From: Candidatus Poribacteria bacterium
Lineage (GTDB): Bacteria > Poribacteria > WGA-4E > WGA-3G
DNA: 64,000 bases
Assembly: GCA_022824265.1 (NCBI GenBank)
Contig: JAJEAG010000098.1
Span: forward strand, 28,160-92,159
Direction of reading: 5' to 3'
Part shown: positions 1 to 9,584 of the stretch, piece after piece
Layout: the number at the start of each line of letters is the position of its first letter
Numbering within the stretch: position 1 is the stretch's first letter
Notes under the pieces: model-generated
What the model saw: the letters and a program-made list of their open reading frames with translations, nothing else
Told to the model about the DNA's origin: nothing
The model's database searches: none
Translations under genes and position numbers: made by a program

Positions 1-268
1 CTTCAAGGAATTGGACAACACCTCCAGCAGCATCCAACCCAAAAGCACTGCCACCTGTTAGTAATACCGCATGTGCTTTCTGAATTAAACGACCCGGACG
101 AATAGATTCTGTCTCTCTTGTACCGGGTGCAGCACCGCGCACATCAACCCCCGCCGTTGCACCATCTGGACAAAGGATAACGGTACATCCTGTCCGCGCA
201 TCTAAATCAGTCGCGTGTCCGACCTGTATTCCATCAATCACAGTGAGGGTACTATTTGGCATTGTCAT
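1..268 (-). CDS. P1 family peptidase (DmpA/BapA-like), 5' part only
   Basis: The gene runs off the left edge, so only the first 89 codons are present. The translation begins MTMPNSTLTVIDGIQVGHAT and continues with D-x-x-x-x-TGCTVILCPDGATAGVDVRGAAPGTRET and LLTGGSAFGLDAA. These are the characteristic N-terminal blocks of the P1 (DmpA/L-aminopeptidase D-esterase) self-cleaving Ntn-hydrolase family: VGHATD, the G-A-A-P-G-T-R-E motif and GGSAFGLDAA. The catalytic Ser/Thr, at the internal cleavage site, lies outside the window. The family releases N-terminal residues from small peptides and amides. A second possible start lies two codons inside (262). The gene is divergent from the LRR gene at 377. 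Confidence 0.85.
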   Translation of the reverse strand, partial: MTMPNSTLTVIDGIQVGHATDLDARTGCTVILCPDGATAGVDVRGAAPGTRETESIRPGRLIQKAHAVLLTGGSAFGLDAAGGVVQFLE

Positions 269-376
269 ACATAAACTATAACGGAATCAAACATAATCTG
301 CAAGTGATATTGTATAGATTACAACTCAATATAATGCTATAATACAATCAAGTCAATTTGCTGTAGAGGTTTTATC

Positions 377-2980
377 ATGAAACATATATGCCTGTTATTA
401 ATGCTTCTCACAATTTTCGCCAGTTGTTCACCACCAGAACCCGTGGATATTCCCGATCCAAATTTAGCTGCTGCTATTCGGAAAGTTCTCAATTTGGATG
501 AAGATGCACCCTTCCGAGAAAAGGATCTGATAAAAATCGAAAAACTTAATGCAAGTAGTAGTCAAATAACCGACTTAACAGGCTTAGAAAAAATGACAGG
601 ATTGACGGAGTTATTACTTAGAAGTAATCAAATTATGAATATTACACCGTTACAAGGATTAGAGAAACTAACATATTTGGATCTCTCCGGTAACGAAATT
701 AGTGATATTACACCAATAGTTGGAATGACAAATCTAACGCGCCTCATGCTCGGAGGAAATCAAATTAAAGACGTCCAACCTTTATCAAATTTAACGCAGT
801 TAACAGACTTATTCCTCAATTCTAATGATATCAATGACATTACGCCACTCAAAGGATTAACAAGGCTTGAGTCGTTAATGCTGTCCAGTAACCAAATCAC
901 TGACCTGTCACCACTTTCAGATTTGACGATGCTTAAGGAATTAATACTTAATTTCATGCCAATCAAAGACCTAACACCTATTAAAGATTTGACGGAACTG
1001 ACGAAATTATCACTTATGATGTGCAAAATTAGTGAAATCTCTCCGATAGCTGGATTAACACAACTCAAAGAATTAGTGCTCTCATCCAATGAATTTAGTG
1101 ATATTACCCCGCTAACCGGATTAACACAACTCAAGGAATTAGGGCTTTCATCTAATGAAATTAGTGATATTACCCCGCTGGCTGAGTTGAAAAAACTCAC
1201 TACTTTAAACCTTGTTGGTAATAAAATCAATGATTTGACTGCACTCACAGGTCTTACTCAACTGACAGACTTAAACCTTGAAAACAATCATATTGACGAC
1301 CTGACACCCCTTGCAGGACTCACACAGTTGAAGAAATTGGAATTAAGAAAAAATAAAATTGGTGATTTTTCCCCACTTGCTGGATTGGGACAACTGATAA
1401 GTTTAGACCTTGCCTGGAACAAAATGGAAAATATCAAATTCATCAGCGGATTTAAAAAACTTAGACAATTAAATCTGGACAATAATCATATTAAAGATTT
1501 AACATCTCTTGTTGTCTTGCTTGAAAATTTGCCTGAACTTTCATACTTATATCTGAAGAATAACATTATAACAGACATCTCTCCTCTCGAAAAATTGACA
1601 CAAATTATAAGTTTAGAGCTTAGTAATAATAGGATCAGCGACATTAACCCGCTTGCTAATTTGACACAACTTCAAGATTTAGATTTAGCAAGCAATATGA
1701 TAAGTGATATCATACCTCTCAGAGGATTAACACAACTCTTTAGTTTAACACTATATAATAATCAGATATCAGATATCACTCCACTTGCTGGATTTAAATT
1801 CCTTCAGATCCTTTTCCTACAAGATAACAAAATTAGTGATATTTCTCCGCTTGCTGGATTAAGTTCTCTTGGAGCATTATTAATCAGTAGTAATAAAATA
1901 ACTGACATTAATCCGCTATTAGAAATGAAACAACTTTGGACTTTATCGCTTGATGGAAATCTTATTACAGATATTTCACCGCTTAAAGGACTTACAGAAC
2001 TGGAAAATCTCCAATTAAATAAGAACCATATTACTGATATTACGCCACTTACTGGATTAACAAGACTTACAGAATTATACCTAAATTCTAATAAGATAAA
2101 TGATATCACCTCACTTGCTGGATTAACAAAACTAACCCGTTTGGAAATCAATGACAATCAAATTGAGGACATTGAACCTCTTAAGAAATTAACACAACTC
2201 ACAGACCTATCACTTGACAACAATCAAATCACAGACATTACATCGCTAAGTGGTAAAACAGAACTCAAACAGCTATCACTCTCTAAAAACAAAATTATCG
2301 ACCTGCCTCTGTTAACAGGATTGAATCAACTGGAAAGGTTACATCTCAAAAACAATTTTATCACTGATTTTACACCTCTCACAAGTTTAAATAATTTAAC
2401 AGTCTTATTTTTGGATGGAAATAAAATAAGTGATTTAACAATGCCGATGAAGTTTAAAACACTAAAAGCTATATCATTGATAGACAATAATATTGACGAC
2501 TACACACCACTTTCAGAATTAACGACTCTCACGGAAATAATAGTTGGAGGAAACAATTTCAGAGATCTCACACATCTCACTACTGTATTGACTGAATTAC
2601 CAAATTTATTCTTCTTGAATATCACAAAAAGCAAAATTAACGACATTACCCCACTTGCAAAGTTAAGCCAATTAAGACAATTAAGACTTACAAAGAACCA
2701 AATTACTGACATTACTCCACTTTCACAATTATCTAAACTTTATGTCTTATTGTTGAATGAAAATCAAATATCTGACATCACTCCACTTAAAGGATTAATA
2801 CAACTGAGGTATTTGGAACTTAAAAACAATCAAATTCGTGATATTAGCGTTGTAGAGTCCTTGAAGAATTTAGATCGTTTGTCTCTTAAGGACAACCCAA
2901 TCCGTGATATGTCCCCGATTCAACGGTTACGTAAAAATAATCCAAAATTAAAGATAGATATTGATGGCACACATCCATAA
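377..2980 (+). CDS. Leucine-rich-repeat lipoprotein (internalin-like), 867 aa
   Basis: The N-terminus is a lipoprotein signal (hydrophobic stretch ending IFASC, Cys17), so the mature protein is probably membrane-anchored outside the cytoplasm. After an internalin-like cap (IPDPNLAAAIRKVL) the rest of the protein is about 36 leucine-rich repeats of 22 residues, consensus L-x-x-L-x-L-x-x-N-x-I-x-D-I-x-P-L-x-x-L-T-x. No enzymatic domain is present. Such proteins usually bind other proteins or surfaces; the ligand cannot be read from the sequence. An AGAGG ribosome site lies before the ATG. The downstream gene is a shorter paralogue 12 bp away, so the pair is probably co-transcribed. The repeats also create long antisense reading frames that are not genes. 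Confidence 0.9.
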   Translation: MKHICLLLMLLTIFASCSPPEPVDIPDPNLAAAIRKVLNLDEDAPFREKDLIKIEKLNASSSQITDLTGLEKMTGLTELLLRSNQIMNITPLQGLEKLTYLDLSGNEISDITPIVGMTNLTRLMLGGNQIKDVQPLSNLTQLTDLFLNSNDINDITPLKGLTRLESLMLSSNQITDLSPLSDLTMLKELILNFMPIKDLTPIKDLTELTKLSLMMCKISEISPIAGLTQLKELVLSSNEFSDITPLTGLTQLKELGLSSNEISDITPLAELKKLTTLNLVGNKINDLTALTGLTQLTDLNLENNHIDDLTPLAGLTQLKKLELRKNKIGDFSPLAGLGQLISLDLAWNKMENIKFISGFKKLRQLNLDNNHIKDLTSLVVLLENLPELSYLYLKNNIITDISPLEKLTQIISLELSNNRISDINPLANLTQLQDLDLASNMISDIIPLRGLTQLFSLTLYNNQISDITPLAGFKFLQILFLQDNKISDISPLAGLSSLGALLISSNKITDINPLLEMKQLWTLSLDGNLITDISPLKGLTELENLQLNKNHITDITPLTGLTRLTELYLNSNKINDITSLAGLTKLTRLEINDNQIEDIEPLKKLTQLTDLSLDNNQITDITSLSGKTELKQLSLSKNKIIDLPLLTGLNQLERLHLKNNFITDFTPLTSLNNLTVLFLDGNKISDLTMPMKFKTLKAISLIDNNIDDYTPLSELTTLTEIIVGGNNFRDLTHLTTVLTELPNLFFLNITKSKINDITPLAKLSQLRQLRLTKNQITDITPLSQLSKLYVLLLNENQISDITPLKGLIQLRYLELKNNQIRDISVVESLKNLDRLSLKDNPIRDMSPIQRLRKNNPKLKIDIDGTHP

Positions 2981-2992
2981 GCAATATATACT

Positions 2993-4393
2993 ATGAAACA
3001 TGTTTACCTGCTTATTCTATTACTAACAGCATCACTTAGTTGTTCCCTTTTCGATCAGGATATAATACCCGATAACAACTTAGCCGATGCCGTGCGAGCA
3101 GAACTTGGGTTAGACACAAATACCCCAATTTTAGAAAAAGATCTGAAATCGTTAGAATATTTTTCTGCTATGGGAAGAGGAATTACAGATATATCTGGTT
3201 TGGAAAAAGCTGTAAATTTAAAGCATTTAACTTTATACTTTAACAAAATTAGAAACATCACACCACTATCAAAACTAACACAACTCACAAACTTAGATCT
3301 GAGTGATAATGAAATCCGCGATATTACCCCACTTGCTAATTTGACAAAACTTGAGACTTTAACAATATCCAACAATAAAATAGATGATCTCACACCCATT
3401 GCAAAGTTAAAGCAACTAACAAACTTACAATTTCAGAATCATCAGATTAATGACCCAACACATCTCTTTGGTGTGCTTACACAATTGTCCGAACTGACAG
3501 AACTGGATCTTGGATTAAACAAAATTAATGACATTACACAAATTACGAAGTTACCGCATCTGACTAAATTATCACTTGAAGGTAGTGGAATTACGGACAT
3601 TGCGCCAATCGCTGAAATGGCACAACTCACAGATTTGGATCTCAGAGAATGCAAAATCACAGATATCACTCCGATTACTCAAATGACATTTCTAACAAAA
3701 CTATCACTTGACGGCAGCCAAATTCCTGACATCACAATACTCACTGAAATGACAGAACTCACACAGTTATCACTTGAAAACTGTCAGATCTCGGATTTCA
3801 CACCTTTCGCTAAAATGACAGAACTCACCATTTTCTCTTTATATAATTGTCAAATCATAGACTTCACACCGATTTCCAAAATGAACCGTTTGGAATTTTT
3901 AGGACTCGGTGGCATACCAATCAAGGACTTAAATTTCTTCACAAAATTAAAGCAGTTAGACTCACTATCACTCGTAAACTGCCATATCAGTGACATCAAT
4001 CCTCTAAGTGAACTAAGACAACTTGACACGTTGTATCTCAACTATAATGAAATTACGGATATTTCACCACTTGCTGAATTGACAGAACTTCAATTTGTAT
4101 CCATAAAAAATAATGAAATTGCGGATATTTCACCACTTGCTGAATTGACAGAACTTTATTTCCTATTACTTGACAATAATCAAATCAGTGATATTTCACC
4201 ATTGACTCACCTGACAAACCTTAAGATGCTGTCTATTGCGAATAATAAAGTCAGTGACATCAGTATCCTTGAAAATCTAAAGAAACTCAAAGTTATAAAT
4301 ATACAGGAGAACCCAATTAATAAGAAGAGAGCAACAATTCACAGACTCCGTAAACAGAATCCAAATTTACAAGTTGTTGAAGCGAATAAGTAA
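2993..4393 (+). CDS. Leucine-rich-repeat lipoprotein, shorter paralogue, 466 aa
   Basis: This has the same architecture as its upstream neighbour: a lipobox ending ASLSC (Cys17), the cap IIPDNNLADAVRAELGL, then about 18 repeats of 22 residues of the type NxIxDIxPLxxLTxL. The two proteins start with nearly the same signal peptide (MKH...LLLLT), which suggests tandem duplication followed by gain or loss of repeats. Two consecutive repeats near residues 350-395 are almost identical (DISPLAELTEL), evidence of recent repeat copying. The function is presumably extracytoplasmic protein-protein binding. Confidence 0.9.
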   Translation: MKHVYLLILLLTASLSCSLFDQDIIPDNNLADAVRAELGLDTNTPILEKDLKSLEYFSAMGRGITDISGLEKAVNLKHLTLYFNKIRNITPLSKLTQLTNLDLSDNEIRDITPLANLTKLETLTISNNKIDDLTPIAKLKQLTNLQFQNHQINDPTHLFGVLTQLSELTELDLGLNKINDITQITKLPHLTKLSLEGSGITDIAPIAEMAQLTDLDLRECKITDITPITQMTFLTKLSLDGSQIPDITILTEMTELTQLSLENCQISDFTPFAKMTELTIFSLYNCQIIDFTPISKMNRLEFLGLGGIPIKDLNFFTKLKQLDSLSLVNCHISDINPLSELRQLDTLYLNYNEITDISPLAELTELQFVSIKNNEIADISPLAELTELYFLLLDNNQISDISPLTHLTNLKMLSIANNKVSDISILENLKKLKVINIQENPINKKRATIHRLRKQNPNLQVVEANK

Positions 4394-4425
4394 GAGAGAT
4401 TTATCAGAAAAGGGAGGACGTAGAT

Positions 4426-5616
4426 ATGGCAAAATTAGCAATTAATGGTGGCGAACCTGTTGTCAAACACGGGTTAGGTAAAGGTTGGCCCATACATGAT
4501 GAAACAGAAGAGAAAGCACTGTTAGAAGTCCTACGTAGTGGGGCATGGAACAGACGTGAGAAGGTCGATGAAGTCGGTGAGAAGTTTGCTGCATACCATG
4601 ACGCAAAATACGGCATTCCCCTTGCAAATGGCACGGTGGCGTTGCAGTGTGCCCTAAAAGCTGCTGGTATCACGGCAGGTGATGAGGTAATTGTTCCTGC
4701 ACTCACATTCGTCGCGACGGGTACATCTGCGGTATGTGTCAATACAGTCCCAGTTATCGTTGACATAGATCCACTTACCTATAACATTGCACCTAACGCA
4801 ATAGAGGCAGCGATTACTCCGAGAACGCGGGCAATTATCCCAGTGCACAACGGCGGTTATCCTGCCGATATGGACGCAATTATGGAGATTGCAGAGAAAC
4901 ACGATCTCAAGGTAATTGAGGATTGCGCCCATGCACATGGTTCCCAATGGCGTGGCAAAGGAGTCGGTTCAATTGGACACCTCGGCACATTCAGTTTCCA
5001 GATTGGGAAAACGCTGACGTGCGGTGAAGGTGGTATGGTGATAACAAACGACGAAGATCTCGCTAACAGAGCAGGACATGTTGCTAACCTAAACATGCGT
5101 ATGACAAACCTACAAGCAGCATTATTGTTATGTCAACTTGAACGACTTGATTCACAGGTAGAAACACGCGAAAAAAATATGGCATATCTTGTAAAAGGTA
5201 TGGAGGAAATAGAAGGAATCAATCCAATTCCGCGCGATGAACGTGTCACACGATGGTGTTTCTACTACTGGGATTTCCGTTTCGTATCGGATGAATTCGG
5301 AGGTATCTCACGTGGTCGATTCTTTGAAGCACTTGGTGCGGAAGGTGTTCCGTGTGGTGTCGGTGCACACGGACAACCCATCTATAACGAAGGACCTTTC
5401 GGTAGTCCTGAGCAATTTGACCTATTCGGATTACCGCGTGAACACCTTGGTGACCGCGCCATTGATTACAGCAAAGTCCACTGTCCAGAAGCAGAACGCG
5501 TGTATCATGAAGAAGTCTGTAGTTTCGGTCATTCCATGTTTTTAGGTGACACTGACGACATGCAACTGATATTAGACGCATTCCAGAAGATTCGCACCCA
5601 CGTAGACGAGCTGTAG
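4426..5616 (+). CDS. DegT/DnrJ/EryC1/StrS family aminotransferase, 396 aa
   Basis: A PLP-dependent fold-type I enzyme of the sugar aminotransferase group. The Schiff-base lysine is Lys195 in SFQIGKTLTCGEGGMV, and the PLP-nitrogen aspartate is Asp166 in VIEDCAHAHG; the N-terminal pattern AxxxGT-ALxxAL and the block DEVIVPALTFVAT are also typical. The family transfers amino groups from glutamate to keto-sugars or inositol-type substrates, or acts as a dehydratase. The real substrate is not evident and no nucleotide-sugar genes lie beside it. The start is fixed by AGGGAGGA 7 bases upstream. It follows the LRR pair by 32 bp and may be co-transcribed. Confidence 0.9.
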   Translation: MAKLAINGGEPVVKHGLGKGWPIHDETEEKALLEVLRSGAWNRREKVDEVGEKFAAYHDAKYGIPLANGTVALQCALKAAGITAGDEVIVPALTFVATGTSAVCVNTVPVIVDIDPLTYNIAPNAIEAAITPRTRAIIPVHNGGYPADMDAIMEIAEKHDLKVIEDCAHAHGSQWRGKGVGSIGHLGTFSFQIGKTLTCGEGGMVITNDEDLANRAGHVANLNMRMTNLQAALLLCQLERLDSQVETREKNMAYLVKGMEEIEGINPIPRDERVTRWCFYYWDFRFVSDEFGGISRGRFFEALGAEGVPCGVGAHGQPIYNEGPFGSPEQFDLFGLPREHLGDRAIDYSKVHCPEAERVYHEEVCSFGHSMFLGDTDDMQLILDAFQKIRTHVDEL

Positions 5617-5620
5617 CCTA

Positions 5621-7975
5621 TTATTCTAACTTTAATGGAACGTCTAATGTCGCTGGAAACGAACACTCCGTCTCATTACAAGGTTGGTAGTCAAGTTTTA
5701 AAATAATTGGAATGTCTTTGTTGATTGTCATTTCCGGTTTCTGCTTGAGCTTTACAGGAATTGTAAACGTCTTTTCATATACGTTTATAGGTTCAGGACT
5801 AAACTCAAAATGTACGGATTTACCCTTTGGATACTGAACTTCTGACACCTCAACTGGTGCGTCTTCTGCAACTGCAATAGTCGTTGGAATTAGGTTATCT
5901 TGTCCAGCAGGATTTGCGTTGATATGCCAACCAGCTGCTATCTTTACCTGTACCTCCACTTCAATTTGATTATCTTTTATGGGTTCACTGATTTTCGCTG
6001 TCGCAGTTACAAGTGTCTGTGTTGAATCCTCGAAAGGTGAGTCTGGTAGGATGGATACGTCAAGTTCCGACTTGCCTTTTGCTGCTGAAGCATCACCCTT
6101 CTCATCTATATTGAGGTAACCATTGAGAGCATAGAGCATGTGCATGAAAGAGGAAGGGGTTTCTTCCATAGATCGCACAAAGCTGCGCAACGTCTTCTCA
6201 ACATAATTTCTATAACTTGGACCAAGCAATAAGAGATTGTTAACTGCCACAGCATTGCCTGAAGGAACTGCAGAATCGTGAGGCTTTTTCGTGCGAACAA
6301 TCAACTGTTTTGCATCTTCTTTTGTGTAATAGAACGCTCCATTTTTGTTGTCCCAGAACAGTTCAATCATCTTATCAGTTAGGGTCTTTGACGATTCCAA
6401 CCAAATTCCTTCACCAGATGCACTGTGCAATACGAGTAGACCCCGCACCAAAAAGGCGTAATCATCAAGATACCCATCATAACTCGCAACACCGGCAGTA
6501 TATGTATGCCACAATTCTCCATCTTTCTTTGTTAATGTATCAAGAATAAACTGGGCTGCATTTGACGCTGCAGTCAGATATTTTTTCTCACCTAATACCT
6601 CATACCCATAAGCAAGTGCATCTATCATCAAACCGTTCCAACTGACAATTATCTTAGTATCAAGTAGTGGATATTCACGTTTTGCACGTGCAGTCAAAAG
6701 TGTTTCTCTCGCGGATTTAAGCGATGGTAATAATGATTCCGACTCTGATCCATTTGGTACAAACAACACATTCTTTCCTTCAAAATTTTGTCCTTTATCC
6801 ACACCGTATACAGATAGGAACTGTTCAACGTTTTCTTTCGGTAGAGTATTCTTTATTTCCTCCTCTGTCCAGACGTAATATTTACCCTCTTCAGCATCTG
6901 TTTCGGCATCTAATGCAGCATAGAAACCACCTTCGGGTGATGTCATCTCGCGTGCAACAAAACTGAATATCTCCTCAGCAACACGACGATACTGTGGTTT
7001 TTCTGTAATCTGGTACGCTTGCAGATATATCTTTGCCAATTGTGCGTTATCATAAAGCATCTTTTCAAAGTGAGGAACAAGCCATTTCGCGTCTACCGAA
7101 TATCTATGGAATCCACCACCTATCTGGTCATACATACCACCATAAGCCATCATATCCAAGGTGTGTGTAACCATCTTTAGAAGCGATTCGTCTGATGTGT
7201 ATTTGTATTCCCTAAGTAGAAACTCCAAATTTGCAGGACTTGGAAATTTAGGTGCAGCACCAAACCCACCATAGTCTTGACTATAAGTCTTTTTCAAATG
7301 CGCGATACCATCAGCAATTAGTGAATGCTTTATTTCTGATGTAGCAAGAGATGTGAACGCTCTGTTGGTTACCGTCTCAATGATGTTCGTGATGTTGTTT
7401 GCTGTTTCAATTACCTCTGCTTCTCGTGTCGTCCAAGCTTCATGAACAGCAAACAGAATCGTTGGAAAACCGGGTCTATTCGGCATATCTGTAGACGGAA
7501 AATATGTGCCAGCAAAGAAAGGTTTCAAATCAGGCGTAAGGAATACTGAGTTGGGCCACCCACCACGTTGCATCAATATCTGTGTTGCAGTCATATAAAT
7601 TTCATCAAGGTCTGGACGTTCTTCCCGATCAATTTTGATGTTTATATAGTTCTTGTTCATCTGTTCAGCAATTTCGGGGTTAGAAAACACCTCGCGTTCC
7701 ATCACATGACACCAATAGCACGTAGAATAACCGACCGACAGAAAAATAATCTTGTTCTCTTTCTTCGCACGTTCCAACGCTTCATCACCCCACGGATACC
7801 ATTCTACTGGATTATGTGCGTGTAGTAGCAGATAAGGACTGGTTTCGTTGATTAGTCTATTTGTCCATTTCCAAGTTCCGTCTGGATTTTTTAGTGCATT
7901 TTCATCTGCACTTCCCAAGTACGTGATACAAAAAAGAAATAGAAGTAAAAATATGTTCCTGATTATATTTTTCAT
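5621..7975 (-). CDS. DUF255 thioredoxin-fold protein (SSP411/YyaL type) with a DsbD-like C-terminal domain, 784 aa
   Basis: Start chosen at [16 protein letters not shown], a clear signal peptide, because a longer frame would run into the upstream gene. Residues about 35-200 are the DUF255 thioredoxin domain, with the redox motif CYWC in [17 protein letters not shown]. Residues about 200-620 form the (alpha/alpha)6-barrel region of the SSP411/YyaL family ([26 protein letters not shown]). The last about 130 residues ([10 protein letters not shown] ... [12 protein letters not shown]) resemble the N-terminal domain of the disulfide reductase DsbD, including a Cys pair. Together this suggests a periplasmic thiol-disulfide protein. 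It follows the Uma2 gene with a 4 bp gap. Confidence 0.85.
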   Translation of the reverse strand: MKNIIRNIFLLLFLFCITYLGSADENALKNPDGTWKWTNRLINETSPYLLLHAHNPVEWYPWGDEALERAKKENKIIFLSVGYSTCYWCHVMEREVFSNPEIAEQMNKNYINIKIDREERPDLDEIYMTATQILMQRGGWPNSVFLTPDLKPFFAGTYFPSTDMPNRPGFPTILFAVHEAWTTREAEVIETANNITNIIETVTNRAFTSLATSEIKHSLIADGIAHLKKTYSQDYGGFGAAPKFPSPANLEFLLREYKYTSDESLLKMVTHTLDMMAYGGMYDQIGGGFHRYSVDAKWLVPHFEKMLYDNAQLAKIYLQAYQITEKPQYRRVAEEIFSFVAREMTSPEGGFYAALDAETDAEEGKYYVWTEEEIKNTLPKENVEQFLSVYGVDKGQNFEGKNVLFVPNGSESESLLPSLKSARETLLTARAKREYPLLDTKIIVSWNGLMIDALAYGYEVLGEKKYLTAASNAAQFILDTLTKKDGELWHTYTAGVASYDGYLDDYAFLVRGLLVLHSASGEGIWLESSKTLTDKMIELFWDNKNGAFYYTKEDAKQLIVRTKKPHDSAVPSGNAVAVNNLLLLGPSYRNYVEKTLRSFVRSMEETPSSFMHMLYALNGYLNIDEKGDASAAKGKSELDVSILPDSPFEDSTQTLVTATAKISEPIKDNQIEVEVQVKIAAGWHINANPAGQDNLIPTTIAVAEDAPVEVSEVQYPKGKSVHFEFSPEPINVYEKTFTIPVKLKQKPEMTINKDIPIILKLDYQPCNETECSFPATLDVPLKLE

Positions 7976-7979
7976 AATG

Positions 7980-8591
7980 TTAATTTTTGCTTTCAGGAAA
8001 TGTAACGCGTTCATATATTTCCTGTAGTGGCAATTCACACTGAATAGAAGTAAGCGGAAGAAGATCATCAAGTTCACGAAAGGAAGTATAACCCCACTCA
8101 TCCGGTTTTCTGAGATACCGTTCCACATTTGCCTTATCTTGTGATACAAGGATATATTCTTTCAAGGATTCAAGTTGTTGGTAATGCAAAAGTTTCTCAC
8201 CTCTATCATAAGCCTCAGTACTTGGAGAGAGCACTTCTACGATAACAATAGGATTGAGGAGCGTGTCAAAAACATCGTCTTCAAAACGCGGTTCTTCACA
8301 AACGACAACGACATCAGGATAGAAATAGGATGAAGTGCTGGGAGTGCTTACACGCATTTCGCTTTTATAGGTTTCACATCCGCCGCCTTTTAATTGATTG
8401 CGGAGTTCACCAGAAATATTGATTGATATAAGATTATGCGCGCGACTCGCTCCTGACATAGCGACTATTTTTCCGTTGACGTACTCACTTCTGACTGTAT
8501 CAACATCAGGTATAACTTTACGTTCTAATGTTATATATTCTTCTGGACTTAGGTGTGTTTGTACTGCACTTATTGCCATGTTTTTCTCCAT
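7980..8591 (-). CDS. Uma2 family endonuclease-like protein (DUF820), 203 aa
   Basis: A member of the Uma2/DUF820 family, which has the PD-(D/E)xK nuclease fold. Visible core: [10 protein letters not shown] near the N-terminus, [15 protein letters not shown], then YPDVVVVC and [11 protein letters not shown] (the D...ExL catalytic pattern), followed by [25 protein letters not shown]. The length is normal for the family. These genes are often present in many copies in cyanobacteria and in uncultured phyla and their biological role is not settled. The start ATG at 8591 is followed four codons on by a second ATG. The stop lies 4 bp before the DUF255 gene, so the two are likely co-transcribed. Confidence 0.85.
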   Translation of the reverse strand: MEKNMAISAVQTHLSPEEYITLERKVIPDVDTVRSEYVNGKIVAMSGASRAHNLISINISGELRNQLKGGGCETYKSEMRVSTPSTSSYFYPDVVVVCEEPRFEDDVFDTLLNPIVIVEVLSPSTEAYDRGEKLLHYQQLESLKEYILVSQDKANVERYLRKPDEWGYTSFRELDDLLPLTSIQCELPLQEIYERVTFPESKN

Positions 8592-8728
8592 TTATGTATT
8601 TTGATTGTTTCATTATAACGCAGGCATGTCGTGATGTCAAGATTATTGAGTAAATCGCACAGAACCCTTCAGTTATCAATATTAATCCTTCTTCTGTAGG
8701 AGCGATTTTTGATTTTATTTTGCATTTT

Positions 8729-8760
8729 TTGAACCAGGATTTTCAGGATTAGTTTTTTCT
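8729..8760 (+). repeat. Partial end of inverted-repeat element family A
   Basis: TTGAACCAGGATTTTCAGG followed by ATTAG matches the left end of the complete element at 15539..15697. The A/T-rich sequence after it is only weakly like the element interior, and no right-hand terminal repeat is found, so this is a decayed or truncated copy. Confidence 0.65.
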
Positions 8761-8814
8761 CAAATATATATGCTTTCTCAGAATAGATGTCCTATTATGA
8801 ATAAAATTGCTTCG

Positions 8815-8955
8815 AAAAAAACGTACCAAAAAAGGGTGTTTTTCGGTTTTTGGTACGTTTTGATTATCGGGTTTATACCAGTATGAAACTGGGTTTATAG
8901 GGTGGTACGAATTTTTTGAAATTTTCATTTTGGTACGTTTTTCATTTTCGGTATT
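8815..8955 (+). repeat. Structured GGTACG repeat, copy 1
   Basis: A perfect 15-bp hairpin: AAAACGTACCAAAAA (8818..8832) pairs with TTTTTGGTACGTTTT (8847..8861) around a 14-nt loop. Two further GGTACG motifs follow at 8904..8909 and 8932..8937. The whole about 140-bp stretch aligns with the reverse complement of 15885..16029. There is no open frame in it. Confidence 0.8.
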
Positions 8956-9117
8956 TTTTCATATTCAGTCGTTAATATTTGGATTACAATGGATAGAAAA
9001 AGATATTAATTTTGTCCGCACAATAAGCATCAATTAAGTGTGTAACGTTAGTGCATCTATACACCTCATGCAACATGCCATACGTACATGCTGCTCTCTG
9101 GGGCTTGCTGTCCATGT

Positions 9118-9312
9118 AATTGGGTCGCGATTCGGAGATCGCTCCTACAGAATGTAATGTAAGCGGCACAATTAATTGCGCGACTACAAACGCCTCCGAT
9201 ATGCAAAGTGTTAATACGGGCGGGGAAACCCCGCCCCTACGATGTGCATGAGGCGACAAATGCAATATTCGCATTTAACGTTGATTTAGCAATTAATTGC
9301 GCGACTACGAAC
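9118..9312. repeat. Cluster of short palindromic intergenic repeats
   Basis: Contains GCGAT-tcggag-ATCGC (9127..9142), GGGCGGGG-aaa-CCCCGCCC (9218..9236) and two copies of the string CAATTAATTGCGCGACTAC (about 9170..9188 and 9292..9309). Related palindromes occur at 49164..49182 and throughout 57040..57465, so these are dispersed repeats rather than gene-specific terminators. Confidence 0.7.
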
Positions 9313-9453
9313 AGGTTTTTGAGTTAATAAATAGCTTCATTTCGAAATGATGTTATAGTATAACGGATAATGGGTTGTGGAGGGTAGGTTATCAAGAGAT
9401 GGGAACAATATATATCCAATATGTTTTATGTGAGTTTGGAAAATTGGTGTTTT

Positions 9454-9480
9454 TTCTGAATCAGGATTTTCAGGATAAGA
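9454..9480 (+). repeat. Second partial end of inverted-repeat family A
   Basis: TTCTGAATCAGGATTTTCAG with one difference from the terminal repeat of the complete copies. No matching right end is seen nearby. Confidence 0.55.
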
Positions 9481-9584
9481 GGTCAATTCTACAGCGGAAG
9501 ACTTTATTTGAAAAACTGAATGGCTCTGGTAAATCGCAGGGTATTAGTTTGCGGTTATTCAGCAGTGATAACACTTCTGCAAAG

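Larger units (their letters stand above)
8592..9584. other. Non-coding, repeat-rich spacer of about 1 kb
   Basis: No convincing gene. It holds a partial copy of the GAACCAGGATTTTCAGGATTA element (8729..8760), one full copy of a structured GGTACG repeat (8815..8955), several short palindromes between 9118 and 9312, and another partial element end at 9454..9480. Open frames across it (for example 8984..9274 and 9375..9647) are made of these repeats and have no ribosome sites or family motifs. Confidence 0.75.

Noticed and set aside
760..2712. Minus-strand frames opposite the LRR gene
   Set aside because: They arise from the 22-residue periodicity of the LRR gene and contain no domain.
8818..8861. 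The 15-bp hairpin as a simple intrinsic terminator
   Set aside because: It is far from any stop codon, is part of a longer repeat that recurs inverted, and both arms changed together in the other copy.
8984..9274. Minus-strand frame of 96 codons
   Set aside because: Made of dispersed palindromes (GGGCGGGG, TTCGGAGATCGC); composition is not coding-like.
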